This document shows, piece by piece, positions 16,484 to 24,870 of a stretch of 64,000 nt of DNA. The notes below the pieces were generated by a model, which saw nothing but the letters and a program-made list of their open reading frames with translations, had not been told where the DNA came from and made no database searches. The first letter of the stretch is position 1. Each line of letters begins with the position of its first letter. The stretch is from positions 1 through 64,000 of the forward strand of contig WRLP01000003.1 of the NCBI GenBank assembly GCA_009777535.1. The letters are read 5' to 3'. The DNA comes from Treponema sp. (lineage in GTDB: Bacteria > Spirochaetota > Spirochaetia > Treponematales > Breznakiellaceae). The position numbers and the translations under genes were made by a program.

Positions 16484-16786
16484 TTTAGAATTTACTCAGC
16501 CACACTCTGCGAGTGCAATTATTTGTTCCCCTGCCGAGGGTATGCCTCCCTTTGGTCGGCGATCGTAAGGAAATTTATTAAATCGCCGCTAGCGCGGCGT
16601 GCGATTACGGCGTGGTTGTAAAAAAGTGAACTACACAATAAAGAATCTCGATAACAGTTTATCTAGTTTTACAGAAAAAAAAGATGTCTATCAGACCGTC
16701 AGCCCGAGAAAGGGCTTTGCGTACCGCTTTATATTAAGTTTTAGGCATATATTTCTGCAGCTGCCATAGCCGTGGAAAAGCATAAT
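16339..16786. repeat. MITE-like palindromic element, copy B, inverted and interrupted
   Basis: In reverse orientation to copy A. The left end (CCCTATGTCAGCGTTCCACT.., ATATATGCCC, GTAAGCGGTACGC) matches the right arm of copy A, and 16615-16785 matches its left ~170 bases almost perfectly. Between them about 195 bases of unrelated sequence (16417-16612) are inserted, including GCAAGCCTAAAGGCTTGC and CGCCGCTAGCGCGGCG hairpins. With copy A it forms a large inverted repeat around the cassette gene. Confidence 0.8.
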
Positions 16787-16820
16787 TGACACTTGCCGCG
16801 CAGAAGGCTAAAATAATCCT

Positions 16821-17204
16821 GTGGGGAAACGAGTACTAATTGTAACCGATGGGACGCAATCAATTCAGGTTATTGCGCAGTCAATTACCGCTGCTTTAAC
16901 CGGCTGTAAGGTCAAGGTCTGTACAGCGGAAACCTTCGATACTACCGAACTTCTGCCGGTTGATGTGTTCTTCCTGGGCTGCGAAAATCCTAATCCAGCC
17001 TCTTTCAGCTATCTTTCCCAGTTGCTCCAGCACATCAACCTTGCGCTGAAAAGCTGCGGTATCTTTTCCACAAGCGGTAAAGCCCTTAAATACCTTGACA
17101 CGCTTGTAAAAAGCTGCGAAGCGGCGGTGGGGGATGGCCTGCTTGTCGATGGCGCTGTAAAACTAGCTGTATTGAAAAAGTGGCTCAAGGGCGTAATGCA
17201 GTGA
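16821..17204 (+). CDS. flavodoxin-like small protein
   Basis: A 127-residue protein from GTG 16821. The N-terminus KRVLIVTDGTQSIQVIAQSITAAL has the beta strand, T-x-G-T-type loop and helix of a flavodoxin-fold FMN site. The pattern LLPVDVFFLGCENP and a following SFSYLSQLLQHINL are also like short flavodoxins (beta3 and the next helix). Whether FMN is bound is uncertain, since the aromatic residues that stack on the isoalloxazine are not evident. It overlaps apt by 4 bases (GTGA), so the genes are co-translated; a purine-salvage enzyme beside a flavodoxin-like protein suggests no obvious shared role. It begins just after repeat element B. Confidence 0.65.
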   Translation: MGKRVLIVTDGTQSIQVIAQSITAALTGCKVKVCTAETFDTTELLPVDVFFLGCENPNPASFSYLSQLLQHINLALKSCGIFSTSGKALKYLDTLVKSCEAAVGDGLLVDGAVKLAVLKKWLKGVMQ

Positions 17205-17731
17205 GCGGCCTTAATCTTGATGATTACATAAGAAAAGTTCACGACTTCCCCAAAAAGGGGATTCTTTATTATGACATCACCAGTATATTGGCCGCGCCTG
17301 AAGCATTTTTATACTGTATCGATCGAATGGTAGAAATCTACAAAGACAAAAAAATTGATGCTGTCGCGGCCATTGAGGCCAGAGGCTTTTTATTTGCCAC
17401 CCCCTTTGCGCTGCGCATGAAAATCCCGATTATTCCAATCCGCAAGAAGGGCAAACTTCCCGGCATTACACTGTCAAAAAAATACGACCTTGAATATGCC
17501 CAGGCGGAAATTGAAGTTCATCACGCGGATATCCCCAGGGGCAAGCGGGTTCTGCTAACTGATGATCTTATCGCCACTGGCGGCACGCTGAACGCCGCCC
17601 GCTCGCTGCTTGTTACGGGAGGCGCCGAAGTCCCGGAAATTTTCGGTGTGGTGGGGCTTCCGTTTCTCAATTATAAAAAAACACTCGACCCCACACCGGT
17701 AACCACGCTGATAGATTATCATTCAGAATAA
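17201..17731 (+). CDS. apt: adenine phosphoribosyltransferase
   Basis: A type I phosphoribosyltransferase of about 176 residues. The start is taken as GTG 17201, which overlaps the upstream stop; an in-frame GTG at 17180 would add seven residues with no better ribosome site. Family motifs are complete: DFPKKGILYYDITSIL, IEARGFLFATPFAL, and the PRPP-binding loop VLLTDDLIATGGTLNAA. Apt makes AMP from adenine and PRPP, salvaging purines in the cytoplasm. The length is normal. It ends with ITLIDYHSE-like (TTLIDYHSE) and is followed by a spacer with the duplicated tRNA end. Confidence 0.95.
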   Translation: MSGLNLDDYIRKVHDFPKKGILYYDITSILAAPEAFLYCIDRMVEIYKDKKIDAVAAIEARGFLFATPFALRMKIPIIPIRKKGKLPGITLSKKYDLEYAQAEIEVHHADIPRGKRVLLTDDLIATGGTLNAARSLLVTGGAEVPEIFGVVGLPFLNYKKTLDPTPVTTLIDYHSE

Positions 17732-17733
17732 CT

Positions 17734-17954
17734 TATAGCCCCTAGGAGAATCGAAGCTTCCAGTCGGCGGCGTCCTGCCGCCTCCTTTCAGCCCGCCCTC
17801 AAGCCCTTTCGGCGCCATCCATGGCGCCTCTTCCTCCCACCTGGTCGGCGGGCTTTCGGGAGTTCGATTCTCGATTTATTATTATGATAATTTAATTCGC
17901 TTATATTAATAATTTTTGGATATGAATAACTCTATAGCCCCTAGGAGAATCGAA
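17734..17954. repeat. 22-bp direct repeat of the tRNA-Glu 3' end around a ~180-bp structured segment
   Basis: TATAGCCCCTAGGAGAATCG (plus AA) occurs at 17734-17755 and again at 17933-17954, where it is the acceptor/T-arm end of the tRNA gene. The segment between is GC-rich and full of hairpins: GGCGGC..GCCGCC, GGCGCCATCCATGGCGCC and CCCGCC..GGCGGG. It also holds an inverted T-arm-like word (AGTTCGATTCTC) at 17861-17872. There is no integrase. It may be an integration scar or a tRNA-derived repeat. Confidence 0.75.
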
Positions 17955-18006
17955 CTCCTCTTTTAAGATTGAGAATCTCATGTCCTAACCGATAGACGAA
18001 GGGGCC
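17935..18006 (-). tRNA. tRNA-Glu (CTC anticodon)
   Basis: Read on the minus strand the sequence begins GGCCCCTTCGTCTATCGGTT and ends AGGGGCTA. All arms fold: acceptor GGCCCCT with AGGGGCT (first pair G-U), a D arm like other tRNA-Glu genes, anticodon stem TGAGA/TCTTA around the loop TTCTCAA, and T arm GGAG-TTCGATT-CTCC. The anticodon is CTC, so it reads GAG glutamate codons. CCA is not encoded. It lies downstream of the NDK-like gene on the same strand. Confidence 0.93.
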
Positions 18007-18058
18007 AGGGAAAACCCAAGTTTGCTACCAATATATCAATGCCTTTTGTGGGTGTCAA

Positions 18059-19231
18059 TCAGCCTTCCAGGTGTTTTCTTATCATGGAAACAACGGAATT
18101 CTCGCCTGTTTTTACAATGGCGCTTTCACGCTCGTAACTTTCGCGGGAGTCCGATGCATGTGCGGTGTTAATCATGATGCTGCTGCCGAATTCACGGCGC
18201 ACAGTTCCCTCCGGGGCTTTTAGCGGATCGGTGGGGCCAAGCACATCGCGAATTTTTTTAATTGCGTTCTCTCCTTCGTAGACCAGGATCATACATTTAA
18301 CATCGCCGGGTTTTGTCATTTCTTCGGGCGAATAATTTCCGGGTTTTATGCCGGACATAAATTCAACAATGTTATTAAATTGATTTTTTGCACACTCGGT
18401 CCCAAAGCTGGTTATTAGTAAATCGGTTATTTCCGGGCACAGGTTAAAGCCAAATTCCTTCTCCAGAAGGTTCTGCGCCTGTTTGCCGAAACTGATGGAC
18501 AGTTTTTCCTTTAATGCGGCTTCCACCGGGCCGTAAAAATCCAGGGCCTGCGCCAGTGAAAAGCGGTGAACCTTGATACCGATAATGCGCAATCCGGTGC
18601 GTGAAAACATGTCGATAATTGTCCCGGGACGGGAAGAATTGAATGTCCAGTTATCAGGTTTTATAATAACAAGAGTTCTCTCAATTTTCTCCGGTTCGGG
18701 GTATATTACATTATTGACGATATTTTCCCTGCCTTCAAGAAAATCGGCAATCAGGGCAAGGTCTCCGTTTGCCTCCTGCTGCGATCTTGGAGTTAATACC
18801 GCCGGCTCGAAATATTTAACTTCATCCGGGTTTTCATGGGAGAATATCAAGTCCGAATAAGTATCACGAATTGTTTCGCCGGAAATAACATCTACTTCCA
18901 CATGCTGGGTGTAAATGTGCCCGCAGATATTTATCAGTTTTTCGCAGGGGTTTTCGCCTCTGAACAGAAGGAGCAATGAGCGGTGCGCCCTGCCCCCGGA
19001 CGGCCCTACATTGTTCTCCACATAATCTGCAAGCAGTACAAGCTGGTCTTTTGGGGCTCTTTGCCTTAAGCTGCCGGCATATCTTTTTGCGAAATCCCCG
19101 TCCGGCGTTAATATTTGGGCGCCTGCCAACTCCAGGTCTGTCCGCGACAGCAGCCGGGAAAGGACTCCTCCGGTTCTGCTCTTTGCGATTGTATAGGGTG
19201 TTACAAACACATAGGAAAGGTCTTTGTTCAT
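18059..19231 (-). CDS. tandem nucleoside-diphosphate-kinase-like protein
   Basis: A 390-residue protein with two NDK-like halves. The second (about 190-390) starts RTLVIIKPDNW like NDK strand 1 and contains the catalytic-site pattern NTAHASDS (His near residue 358), matching NAVHGSDS of ordinary Ndk. It also carries an extra helical insert of about 60 residues (KLSISFGKQAQNLLEKEFGF..). The first half (YVFVTPYTIAKS.., ISGETIRDTYSDLIFSH) keeps the order of NDK elements but not the active-site motif, so it is probably structural. Ordinary Ndk is about 140-150 residues. Activity as an NTP-balancing kinase is likely but not certain. It is divergent from the EF-G gene. Confidence 0.8.
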   Translation of the reverse strand: MNKDLSYVFVTPYTIAKSRTGGVLSRLLSRTDLELAGAQILTPDGDFAKRYAGSLRQRAPKDQLVLLADYVENNVGPSGGRAHRSLLLLFRGENPCEKLINICGHIYTQHVEVDVISGETIRDTYSDLIFSHENPDEVKYFEPAVLTPRSQQEANGDLALIADFLEGRENIVNNVIYPEPEKIERTLVIIKPDNWTFNSSRPGTIIDMFSRTGLRIIGIKVHRFSLAQALDFYGPVEAALKEKLSISFGKQAQNLLEKEFGFNLCPEITDLLITSFGTECAKNQFNNIVEFMSGIKPGNYSPEEMTKPGDVKCMILVYEGENAIKKIRDVLGPTDPLKAPEGTVRREFGSSIMINTAHASDSRESYERESAIVKTGENSVVSMIRKHLEG

Positions 19232-19323
19232 TATGTAAGTATAACTGCCATTTAATATTTTTCAAGCCGCCGCATTGAATTTTTTTCATATTTAAAATAA
19301 ATTTGATAAGGATGCTGCAGACT

Positions 19324-21348
19324 ATGAGGAATATCGGCATTATGGCCCACATAGATGCCGGAAAGACTACTACTACCGAAAGGATTCTCTTTTATACCGG
19401 AAAAAGCCACCGTATCGGCGAAGTTGATGACGGCGAAGCAATCATGGACTGGATGGAGCAGGAGCAGCAGCGGGGAATTACAATTCAAAGCGCCGCTACT
19501 ACTACTTACTGGAAGGAACATCAGATAAATATTATTGATACGCCCGGACATGTTGATTTCACCGCCGAGGTGGAGCGTTCCCTGCGGGTACTGGACGGGG
19601 CGATTGCCATTTTTGACGCCGTGCATGGAGTGGAGCCGCAGACAGAAACCGTGTGGCGCCAGGCGCGGCGGTATCATGTACCTTGTTTGGGTTATGTGAA
19701 TAAAATGGACCGACTTGGCGCGGATTTTTATTTGGCTCTTGATGATATAAAAAGGAAACTTGGTGTAAATGCTGTGGCCGTACAAATTCCCATTGGAAAA
19801 GAAGGGACGTTTGAAGGCGTAATCGATCTTGTCGAAATGCAGGAGATACGCTGGGATACCCAAAGCGACGGCGAAAAAATGGATACTGCTCCTGTTGCCG
19901 CTGAACGGCAGGAGGAAGCGCGAAAATGGCGGGAAATACTGATAGATTCGCTGTCCAGTGTTTCTGACGCTGTTACAGAAAAATATCTTGCCGGAATGGA
20001 GCTGGATGCGGCTTTAATTCGCAGGGAGCTGCGCAAGGCAGTGCTGAACCGTGCAATTCTTCCGGTGTTTGCCGGCGCTTCACGGCGCAATATCGGCGTT
20101 CAGCCGCTGATTGACGGCATTGTGGATTTTCTTCCTGCACCAAACGATATCGCGCCGGAGGTGGGGCATCATCTTAAAAAAGAAGAAGATATTAAAATAG
20201 CCTGCGATCCTGCAGCCCAGCCGCTGGGGCTTGTGTTCAAGATACAAAACGATCGCGAAGCGGGGAGCCTCTGTTATGTAAGAATGTACTCAGGCTGCAT
20301 TAAACCCGGCAGTGCAATCTTTAATGTGGGAAAGAAAAAACGCGAACGGGTGAACCGTATTTTAAGAATGCATTCCAATAAATCGCAGGCTGTCGACAGC
20401 CTGGCTGCCGGCGACATTGGCGTCGTCATCGGAATGAAGCTGGCCCAGACCGGCGACACTGTCGGCAGTGAAGGGTGGCCGGTGCTGCTTGAAAAAATGC
20501 AGTTTCCGGAGCCTGTAATATCAATTTCCATCGAGCCAAAGACAACTTCCGACATGGATAAATTAAAGGATATAATCGACATACTTTCCAGGGAAGACCC
20601 GACTTTTACCATGAAGGAAAATGATGAAACCGGCCAGATAATTATATCCGGCATGGGCGAGCTGCATCTTGATGTGCTTGTTACGCGCATGTTAAAAGAG
20701 TTTAAACTGGGAGCCAAGGTCGGCAACCCACAGGTAACATACAGGGAATCCATCAGCGCCGCGAATGAATACAGGGGAGTTTTTTCCAGGGTTATTGCCG
20801 GCAAGGAAAATGCCGCCGCCGTTACTTTGCGTGTGGAGCCGGCTGGCCGCGGATCCGGGAACAGTTATATATGCGCCTTTAAGGGCGGCTCCGGCAGGAA
20901 TGAAATACCCGAAGATATTTTCAATGCGGTACAAAGGGGCATAAGCGGGGCGTTTGCGTCCGGCATTGTTATGGGCTATCCATGCATGGACATAAGGGTT
21001 ACGGTTACCGAGCTGCAGTATTCGGAGCTTACCGGAACGGAGTTTGCCTTCGAGGCGTGCGCCAGTATGGCTTTTGATGAAGCATGCCGCGGCGCTTCCC
21101 CGATTTTGCTGGAGCCGATTATGGCGGTGGACCTCACCACACCCGGAGAATTTGTCGGCGAAGTGATGAGCCTTGTTACCCAGCGCGGCGGCAGTGTACT
21201 CAGCATGGCTGTCAAGGGCGATACTAATGAGATAGAGGCGCAGGCGCCGATGGAAAAAATGTTCGGCTTTATGACTTCGCTGCGGAGCGTCAGCCAGGGG
21301 CGCGCCAATTTTTCACTGGAATTTTCACACTTCGAAAAAAAGGCTTAA
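19324..21348 (+). CDS. fusA: elongation factor G paralogue
   Basis: About 674 residues from ATG 19324 ([19 protein letters not shown]); in-frame TTG 19303 and ATG 19312 lie upstream, and AAGGA lies 11 bases before the chosen ATG. GTPase motifs are complete: G1 AHIDAGKT, G2 RGITI, G3 DTPGH, G4 NKMD. EF-G domains II-V follow, ending with the domain V segment [38 protein letters not shown]. Spirochaetes carry several EF-G copies, and in Borrelia one paralogue works in translocation and the other in ribosome recycling. Which role this copy has cannot be read here; the lack of the str operon context (rpsL, rpsG, tuf) argues for a paralogue. Confidence 0.93.
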   Translation: MRNIGIMAHIDAGKTTTTERILFYTGKSHRIGEVDDGEAIMDWMEQEQQRGITIQSAATTTYWKEHQINIIDTPGHVDFTAEVERSLRVLDGAIAIFDAVHGVEPQTETVWRQARRYHVPCLGYVNKMDRLGADFYLALDDIKRKLGVNAVAVQIPIGKEGTFEGVIDLVEMQEIRWDTQSDGEKMDTAPVAAERQEEARKWREILIDSLSSVSDAVTEKYLAGMELDAALIRRELRKAVLNRAILPVFAGASRRNIGVQPLIDGIVDFLPAPNDIAPEVGHHLKKEEDIKIACDPAAQPLGLVFKIQNDREAGSLCYVRMYSGCIKPGSAIFNVGKKKRERVNRILRMHSNKSQAVDSLAAGDIGVVIGMKLAQTGDTVGSEGWPVLLEKMQFPEPVISISIEPKTTSDMDKLKDIIDILSREDPTFTMKENDETGQIIISGMGELHLDVLVTRMLKEFKLGAKVGNPQVTYRESISAANEYRGVFSRVIAGKENAAAVTLRVEPAGRGSGNSYICAFKGGSGRNEIPEDIFNAVQRGISGAFASGIVMGYPCMDIRVTVTELQYSELTGTEFAFEACASMAFDEACRGASPILLEPIMAVDLTTPGEFVGEVMSLVTQRGGSVLSMAVKGDTNEIEAQAPMEKMFGFMTSLRSVSQGRANFSLEFSHFEKKA

Positions 21349-21377
21349 TAGGCCGTAAAAGCTAATTCTTTATATTT

Positions 21378-21516
21378 TACCACGAACCACACTAACCAAC
21401 ACGAACTTGTTGTCAGAAATTTCTAAATCCAAATTCCATGAATTTTAGAAGAATCATAAAGGTTTTTCAACAATATCGAACTAGTGGTTAGTGTTGTTCG
21501 TGAGGTTCGTGGTTAG
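21378..21516. repeat. CCACGAACC terminal-inverted-repeat element, copy 1
   Basis: A ~139-base element in the gap after EF-G. The left end TACCACGAACCACACTAACC pairs with the right end ending GTTCGTGGTTAGA, and the inner AACACGAAC pairs with GTTGTTCGTG. Related copies lie at 40413-40567 and 61419-61485. The AT-rich core differs between copies, so the arms are the conserved part. Confidence 0.8.
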
Positions 21517-21554
21517 ATCCTTATAAAATTATTGTTTTTTGATGTTACAGGCTG

Positions 21555-21947
21555 CTAGTCTGCTATCTTGAACAGCTTTCGCAGGAGGCGCTTTATCGCG
21601 CTCCAGAGGCGGCGGAAAAACCCCGGGTTTTGAAGGCTGTAGATTTTTTTCGAGGCGTCGGCAACTTCCTCCATGCTGAATTCCCTTCGCTGTACATTTT
21701 CTTCGACTTCCAGCTCCAGCCTTTCAAGCTCGGTTGAACTTTCGGAAACTACCGCGTTTATTGTGCGCCAGCCGAGCAGTTTTGCCGCTTCCAGCCTTCT
21801 GCCGCCGGCGATAAGCTGGTTGTTTTTGCTGATAACAATGGGGGTAATCTGCCCAAAACGCTTCAGGCTTTCGGCAAGCGCCTCAATATCGCCCATGTCT
21901 TTGCGGATTCTTTTTTTTACCACAATGTCTTCGATGGGTATTTTCAT
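21555..21947 (-). CDS. ParB-like nuclease/N-domain protein
   Basis: About 130 residues from ATG 21947, which follows the PBP stop by 4 bases on the same strand. It has the ParB/Srx N-terminal domain: MKIPIEDIVVKKRIRKDMGD, ALAESLKRFGQITPIVI, then the box QLIAGGRRLEAAKLLGW and VEENVQRREFS. The last 25 residues are a basic amphipathic helix (FRRLWSAIKRLLRKLFK) instead of the DNA-binding and dimer domains of plasmid or chromosome ParB. It is therefore not the partition protein. ParB-fold domains bind CTP or cleave DNA in other proteins; this one may bind membrane through its tail. Role unknown; it is co-transcribed with a PBP. Confidence 0.82.
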   Translation of the reverse strand: MKIPIEDIVVKKRIRKDMGDIEALAESLKRFGQITPIVISKNNQLIAGGRRLEAAKLLGWRTINAVVSESSTELERLELEVEENVQRREFSMEEVADASKKIYSLQNPGFFRRLWSAIKRLLRKLFKIAD

Positions 21948-21951
21948 TACT

Positions 21952-24783
21952 CTAATCCGCCAACAATGGGTTCCATGAAGGCAGCCCGTCGTTATCAATT
22001 AATTCATTGTCTTCGGTTATGTACTCAACAGGCTCCGGTTCGAAAACAACAACCGTATCCTGCAGCTCCGGCTCTGGTTCCGTATCTGTTTCAATCGTTA
22101 TTTCTGCCGGCTCGGGTATTTGCACTGTATCCGGCGGCTGCGGATCAGGCATTGTTACACTGCCCGGCCCTACATTGTCGTCTAACAGGGGATTGACAAA
22201 GGTTGTGGGGGGGGGATTGTAACGGTTTTGACTTGTACTGTTACGGTTGTTTGTACGATTGGGGGTATTGCGATTGTTCTGAACCGGCGGCGGCTCGTCG
22301 CGTAACTCCGGCAGAATGTCAAAGGGCAGTGCAGGCATGGAAAGGGAATCCAGAAGATCGTCATTGTCAAATGCCCCGAATTGATAACTGCTTACAGGGA
22401 TCCTTGTAGAAAGAGATGCGGAATTTCCGTGAACACTGCAGTATTGCGCCGGCTGGGTTCCTTCCAGGAAGGGAAGGGTTACCTCCCCCTCATTGCAGGC
22501 GCCTGTCCTTAACAGGCCCGATTTTGCGCAGACACTTACTTCGATTATTCCCGCAGCTGGACGGGAAAAGTCCCTGTAGGGAAGGCCCCTGTGTATTTCG
22601 CGAAGGTAGTCCCCCCACACGGGGCCTGCCAAAGTGGCGCCGGTAAGATCAACGCCCAGGGAGTTGCCGGGTTTGTCAAAGCCAAACCATATTGCCACCG
22701 TATAGTAGGGGCTGTAGCCGACTGCCCAGTTATCTGCCCAGTTCTGGGTGGTTCCTGTTTTGCCGGCAACAGGTATTCTGTACGATCTTCCGTTTTCGTC
22801 TCTGAATGTAAATTTAGAGCCCCATCCGGCTCCGCTTGACAGGGTTCCCTCTTCGACGGTTCTTTCGAGTATTTTGGTCATTACATAGGCATTCTGCGGG
22901 CTCACCACCTGAATGTTGTTTCCCATGCGGCGCTGCTGCAGTCTTATATCTCTTTCAACATCCAGCACCACGCGGCCGTTGCGATCTTCTACAGAACGAA
23001 TTGATATTGGCGTAACGGAACGCCCCTGGTTTCCGAAAATCGAAAAAGCCCTGGCCATGCGCAGGGGAGATGTGGAGTTGATGCCCAGTCCAAGCGGATA
23101 CACCCTTGGGAAAATTCGCCGTACCTGGGCCGGATCGGTATAATCCAGCAGCGCCGCGGCACGGTCGATTGCCGCGTCAAAGCCAATGGTTTCCAGCACC
23201 TTAAGGGACGGCACATTCATGGAGTGAGAGAGCGCGTCGTATAACAGTACGGAGCCCTTCCATTCGCCCCTGTAGTTAAGCGGAATGTAGGGAACGCCGT
23301 CTTCGTTGTAAAAAACAATCGGTACATCGTAGATTTGGGACGCGGCTGTTAGTTTGCGGCTGTCAATCGCGGCCGAGTAATACAGGGGCTTGAATGCCGA
23401 GCCCGGTTGAATATTTCCCTGGCTGGCGCGGATCAGCTGATTCGATTCATCGTATTTTGAACCGCCGATTATCGCGGTAATGTAGCCTGTCTCATTCTCT
23501 ATTGAAACAAGGGCGCCTTCAACCACAGTCCGTTCGGTATTAACCCTGAGCTGGGCGAAGCCCATGTTGGTAATATCTTTAATCTCCGGAATGCCGAAAG
23601 CAAGAGCCGCCATATCTACAACCGGGTTTATGGTTCTGGTGTAACGCGATATGGCCTTTTGTTCATTCTGGTCGGCTGCTGTGGCGCTGATATCTGTAAG
23701 ATCGAAAATAAGCGTCAGCATGTCTACAATGGGGATATATGTCCGCTCAGCCTGAATATTGCTTCTTCCCAGAGATCTGGTAAAATCGCGGTTTGCCTTT
23801 TCAAGCCCCTCTTCCATTAATTTCTGCGCTGCTTCCTGATGCCGTAAATCCAGGGTTGTAAGCACGGTATAGCCATCCCGGTAATAATCCATCGCACCGT
23901 ACATAAGCCCTTCCAGTTCCCTGCGCACATATTCGCTGAACCAGGGCGCCCTGTCTTCCCTGTGAAAATATGCCGCAACCGAGGCCCGTGTGTAATCAAA
24001 ACTGTCCCAATATTCCGTAAATGAAATATCAGCTTCCAGAGCGTCTGCATACCCGAATTCGATCATTCTGTCCAGAACAAAACGCTGTCTCCGCATGGCT
24101 TCATTGGGATTATCCAGCGGGTTGAAACGGGTAGGGCTGGAAAGCAGAACCGCAAGGAGCGCAGATTCCGCAAGAGTTGCTTCCCTGGCGCTGCGGTTGA
24201 AAAAATATTTGCTTGCCGCTTCGACTCCATAAGTTCCCGGCCCCATGTACATATAGTTAAGATAGATTTCCAGGATTTCATTCTTGGTGTAGCGCCTTTC
24301 TATCTGGAACGCCCACCATAGTTCTTTAATTTTTCTTTTGTAGGAGCGTTCCCTGCGATCCGTGTACAGAGTACCCGCTACCTGCTGGGTTATTGTAGAG
24401 CCGCCTCCGAGGTTTTTTCCTGTAAGCTGCCCAACAGCGGCGCGTGCAATGCCGCGAATACTGAAGCCCCGGTGATTATAAAAATCAGGATCTTCCCGTG
24501 CCAGTACCGCCTGTATTAAATGGCGCGGCAGCTCCTGTATCGAAACCAGCTCGCGTTTTTCTTCGGCTGAAAATTCAGTGATAAGTTCGCCGTTTATGTC
24601 CAGCACCTTGGTTGGCAGAGCCGGCGCGAATTCTATAAAGTTTTCGTTATTTTTTATATTTGTTGTTTCCGCCAGGGATAAGCCCAGACCAATCCCCACT
24701 ACCACAGCCAGAATGATTGTAAGCGCTGCCAGAAACTTGACTATAATGCCCGGAACAAAGGAATTTCCGTTATTTGCTCCCAT
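21952..24783 (-). CDS. mrcA: class A penicillin-binding protein, PBP1A type
   Basis: A 943-residue bifunctional peptidoglycan synthase. A membrane anchor spans about 12-38. The glycosyltransferase domain has the catalytic EDPDFYNHRG (Glu97) and GGSTITQQ. The transpeptidase has SxxK at Ser462-Lys465 (PGSAFKP), SxN at 521-523 (SMN) and KTG at 675-677 (KTGTT). It polymerises and cross-links lipid II outside the membrane. After residue ~790 comes a long disordered tail rich in Pro, Asn and acidic residues (about 120 residues), longer than usual. A region of about 40 residues near 360-400 breaks the linker between domains. The downstream ParB-like gene is coupled to it. Divergent promoter region shared with the permease gene. 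Confidence 0.95.
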   Translation of the reverse strand: MGANNGNSFVPGIIVKFLAALTIILAVVVGIGLGLSLAETTNIKNNENFIEFAPALPTKVLDINGELITEFSAEEKRELVSIQELPRHLIQAVLAREDPDFYNHRGFSIRGIARAAVGQLTGKNLGGGSTITQQVAGTLYTDRRERSYKRKIKELWWAFQIERRYTKNEILEIYLNYMYMGPGTYGVEAASKYFFNRSAREATLAESALLAVLLSSPTRFNPLDNPNEAMRRQRFVLDRMIEFGYADALEADISFTEYWDSFDYTRASVAAYFHREDRAPWFSEYVRRELEGLMYGAMDYYRDGYTVLTTLDLRHQEAAQKLMEEGLEKANRDFTRSLGRSNIQAERTYIPIVDMLTLIFDLTDISATAADQNEQKAISRYTRTINPVVDMAALAFGIPEIKDITNMGFAQLRVNTERTVVEGALVSIENETGYITAIIGGSKYDESNQLIRASQGNIQPGSAFKPLYYSAAIDSRKLTAASQIYDVPIVFYNEDGVPYIPLNYRGEWKGSVLLYDALSHSMNVPSLKVLETIGFDAAIDRAAALLDYTDPAQVRRIFPRVYPLGLGINSTSPLRMARAFSIFGNQGRSVTPISIRSVEDRNGRVVLDVERDIRLQQRRMGNNIQVVSPQNAYVMTKILERTVEEGTLSSGAGWGSKFTFRDENGRSYRIPVAGKTGTTQNWADNWAVGYSPYYTVAIWFGFDKPGNSLGVDLTGATLAGPVWGDYLREIHRGLPYRDFSRPAAGIIEVSVCAKSGLLRTGACNEGEVTLPFLEGTQPAQYCSVHGNSASLSTRIPVSSYQFGAFDNDDLLDSLSMPALPFDILPELRDEPPPVQNNRNTPNRTNNRNSTSQNRYNPPPTTFVNPLLDDNVGPGSVTMPDPQPPDTVQIPEPAEITIETDTEPEPELQDTVVVFEPEPVEYITEDNELIDNDGLPSWNPLLAD

Positions 24784-24870
24784 ATAATGAGCCTATTGAA
24801 TGACAGCATATACGTCAAGGGCATAATCGGCGTGGTTGCTGCTTACCTGCATTTTTATTAGTATTATTCC

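Noticed and set aside
14688-16786. CRISPR array or spacer repeats.
   Set aside because: The repeats are long palindromes and inverted, without regular spacing or cas genes.
17734-17875. A second tRNA beside tRNA-Glu.
   Set aside because: Only the 3' end matches; no D arm or anticodon arm can be folded.
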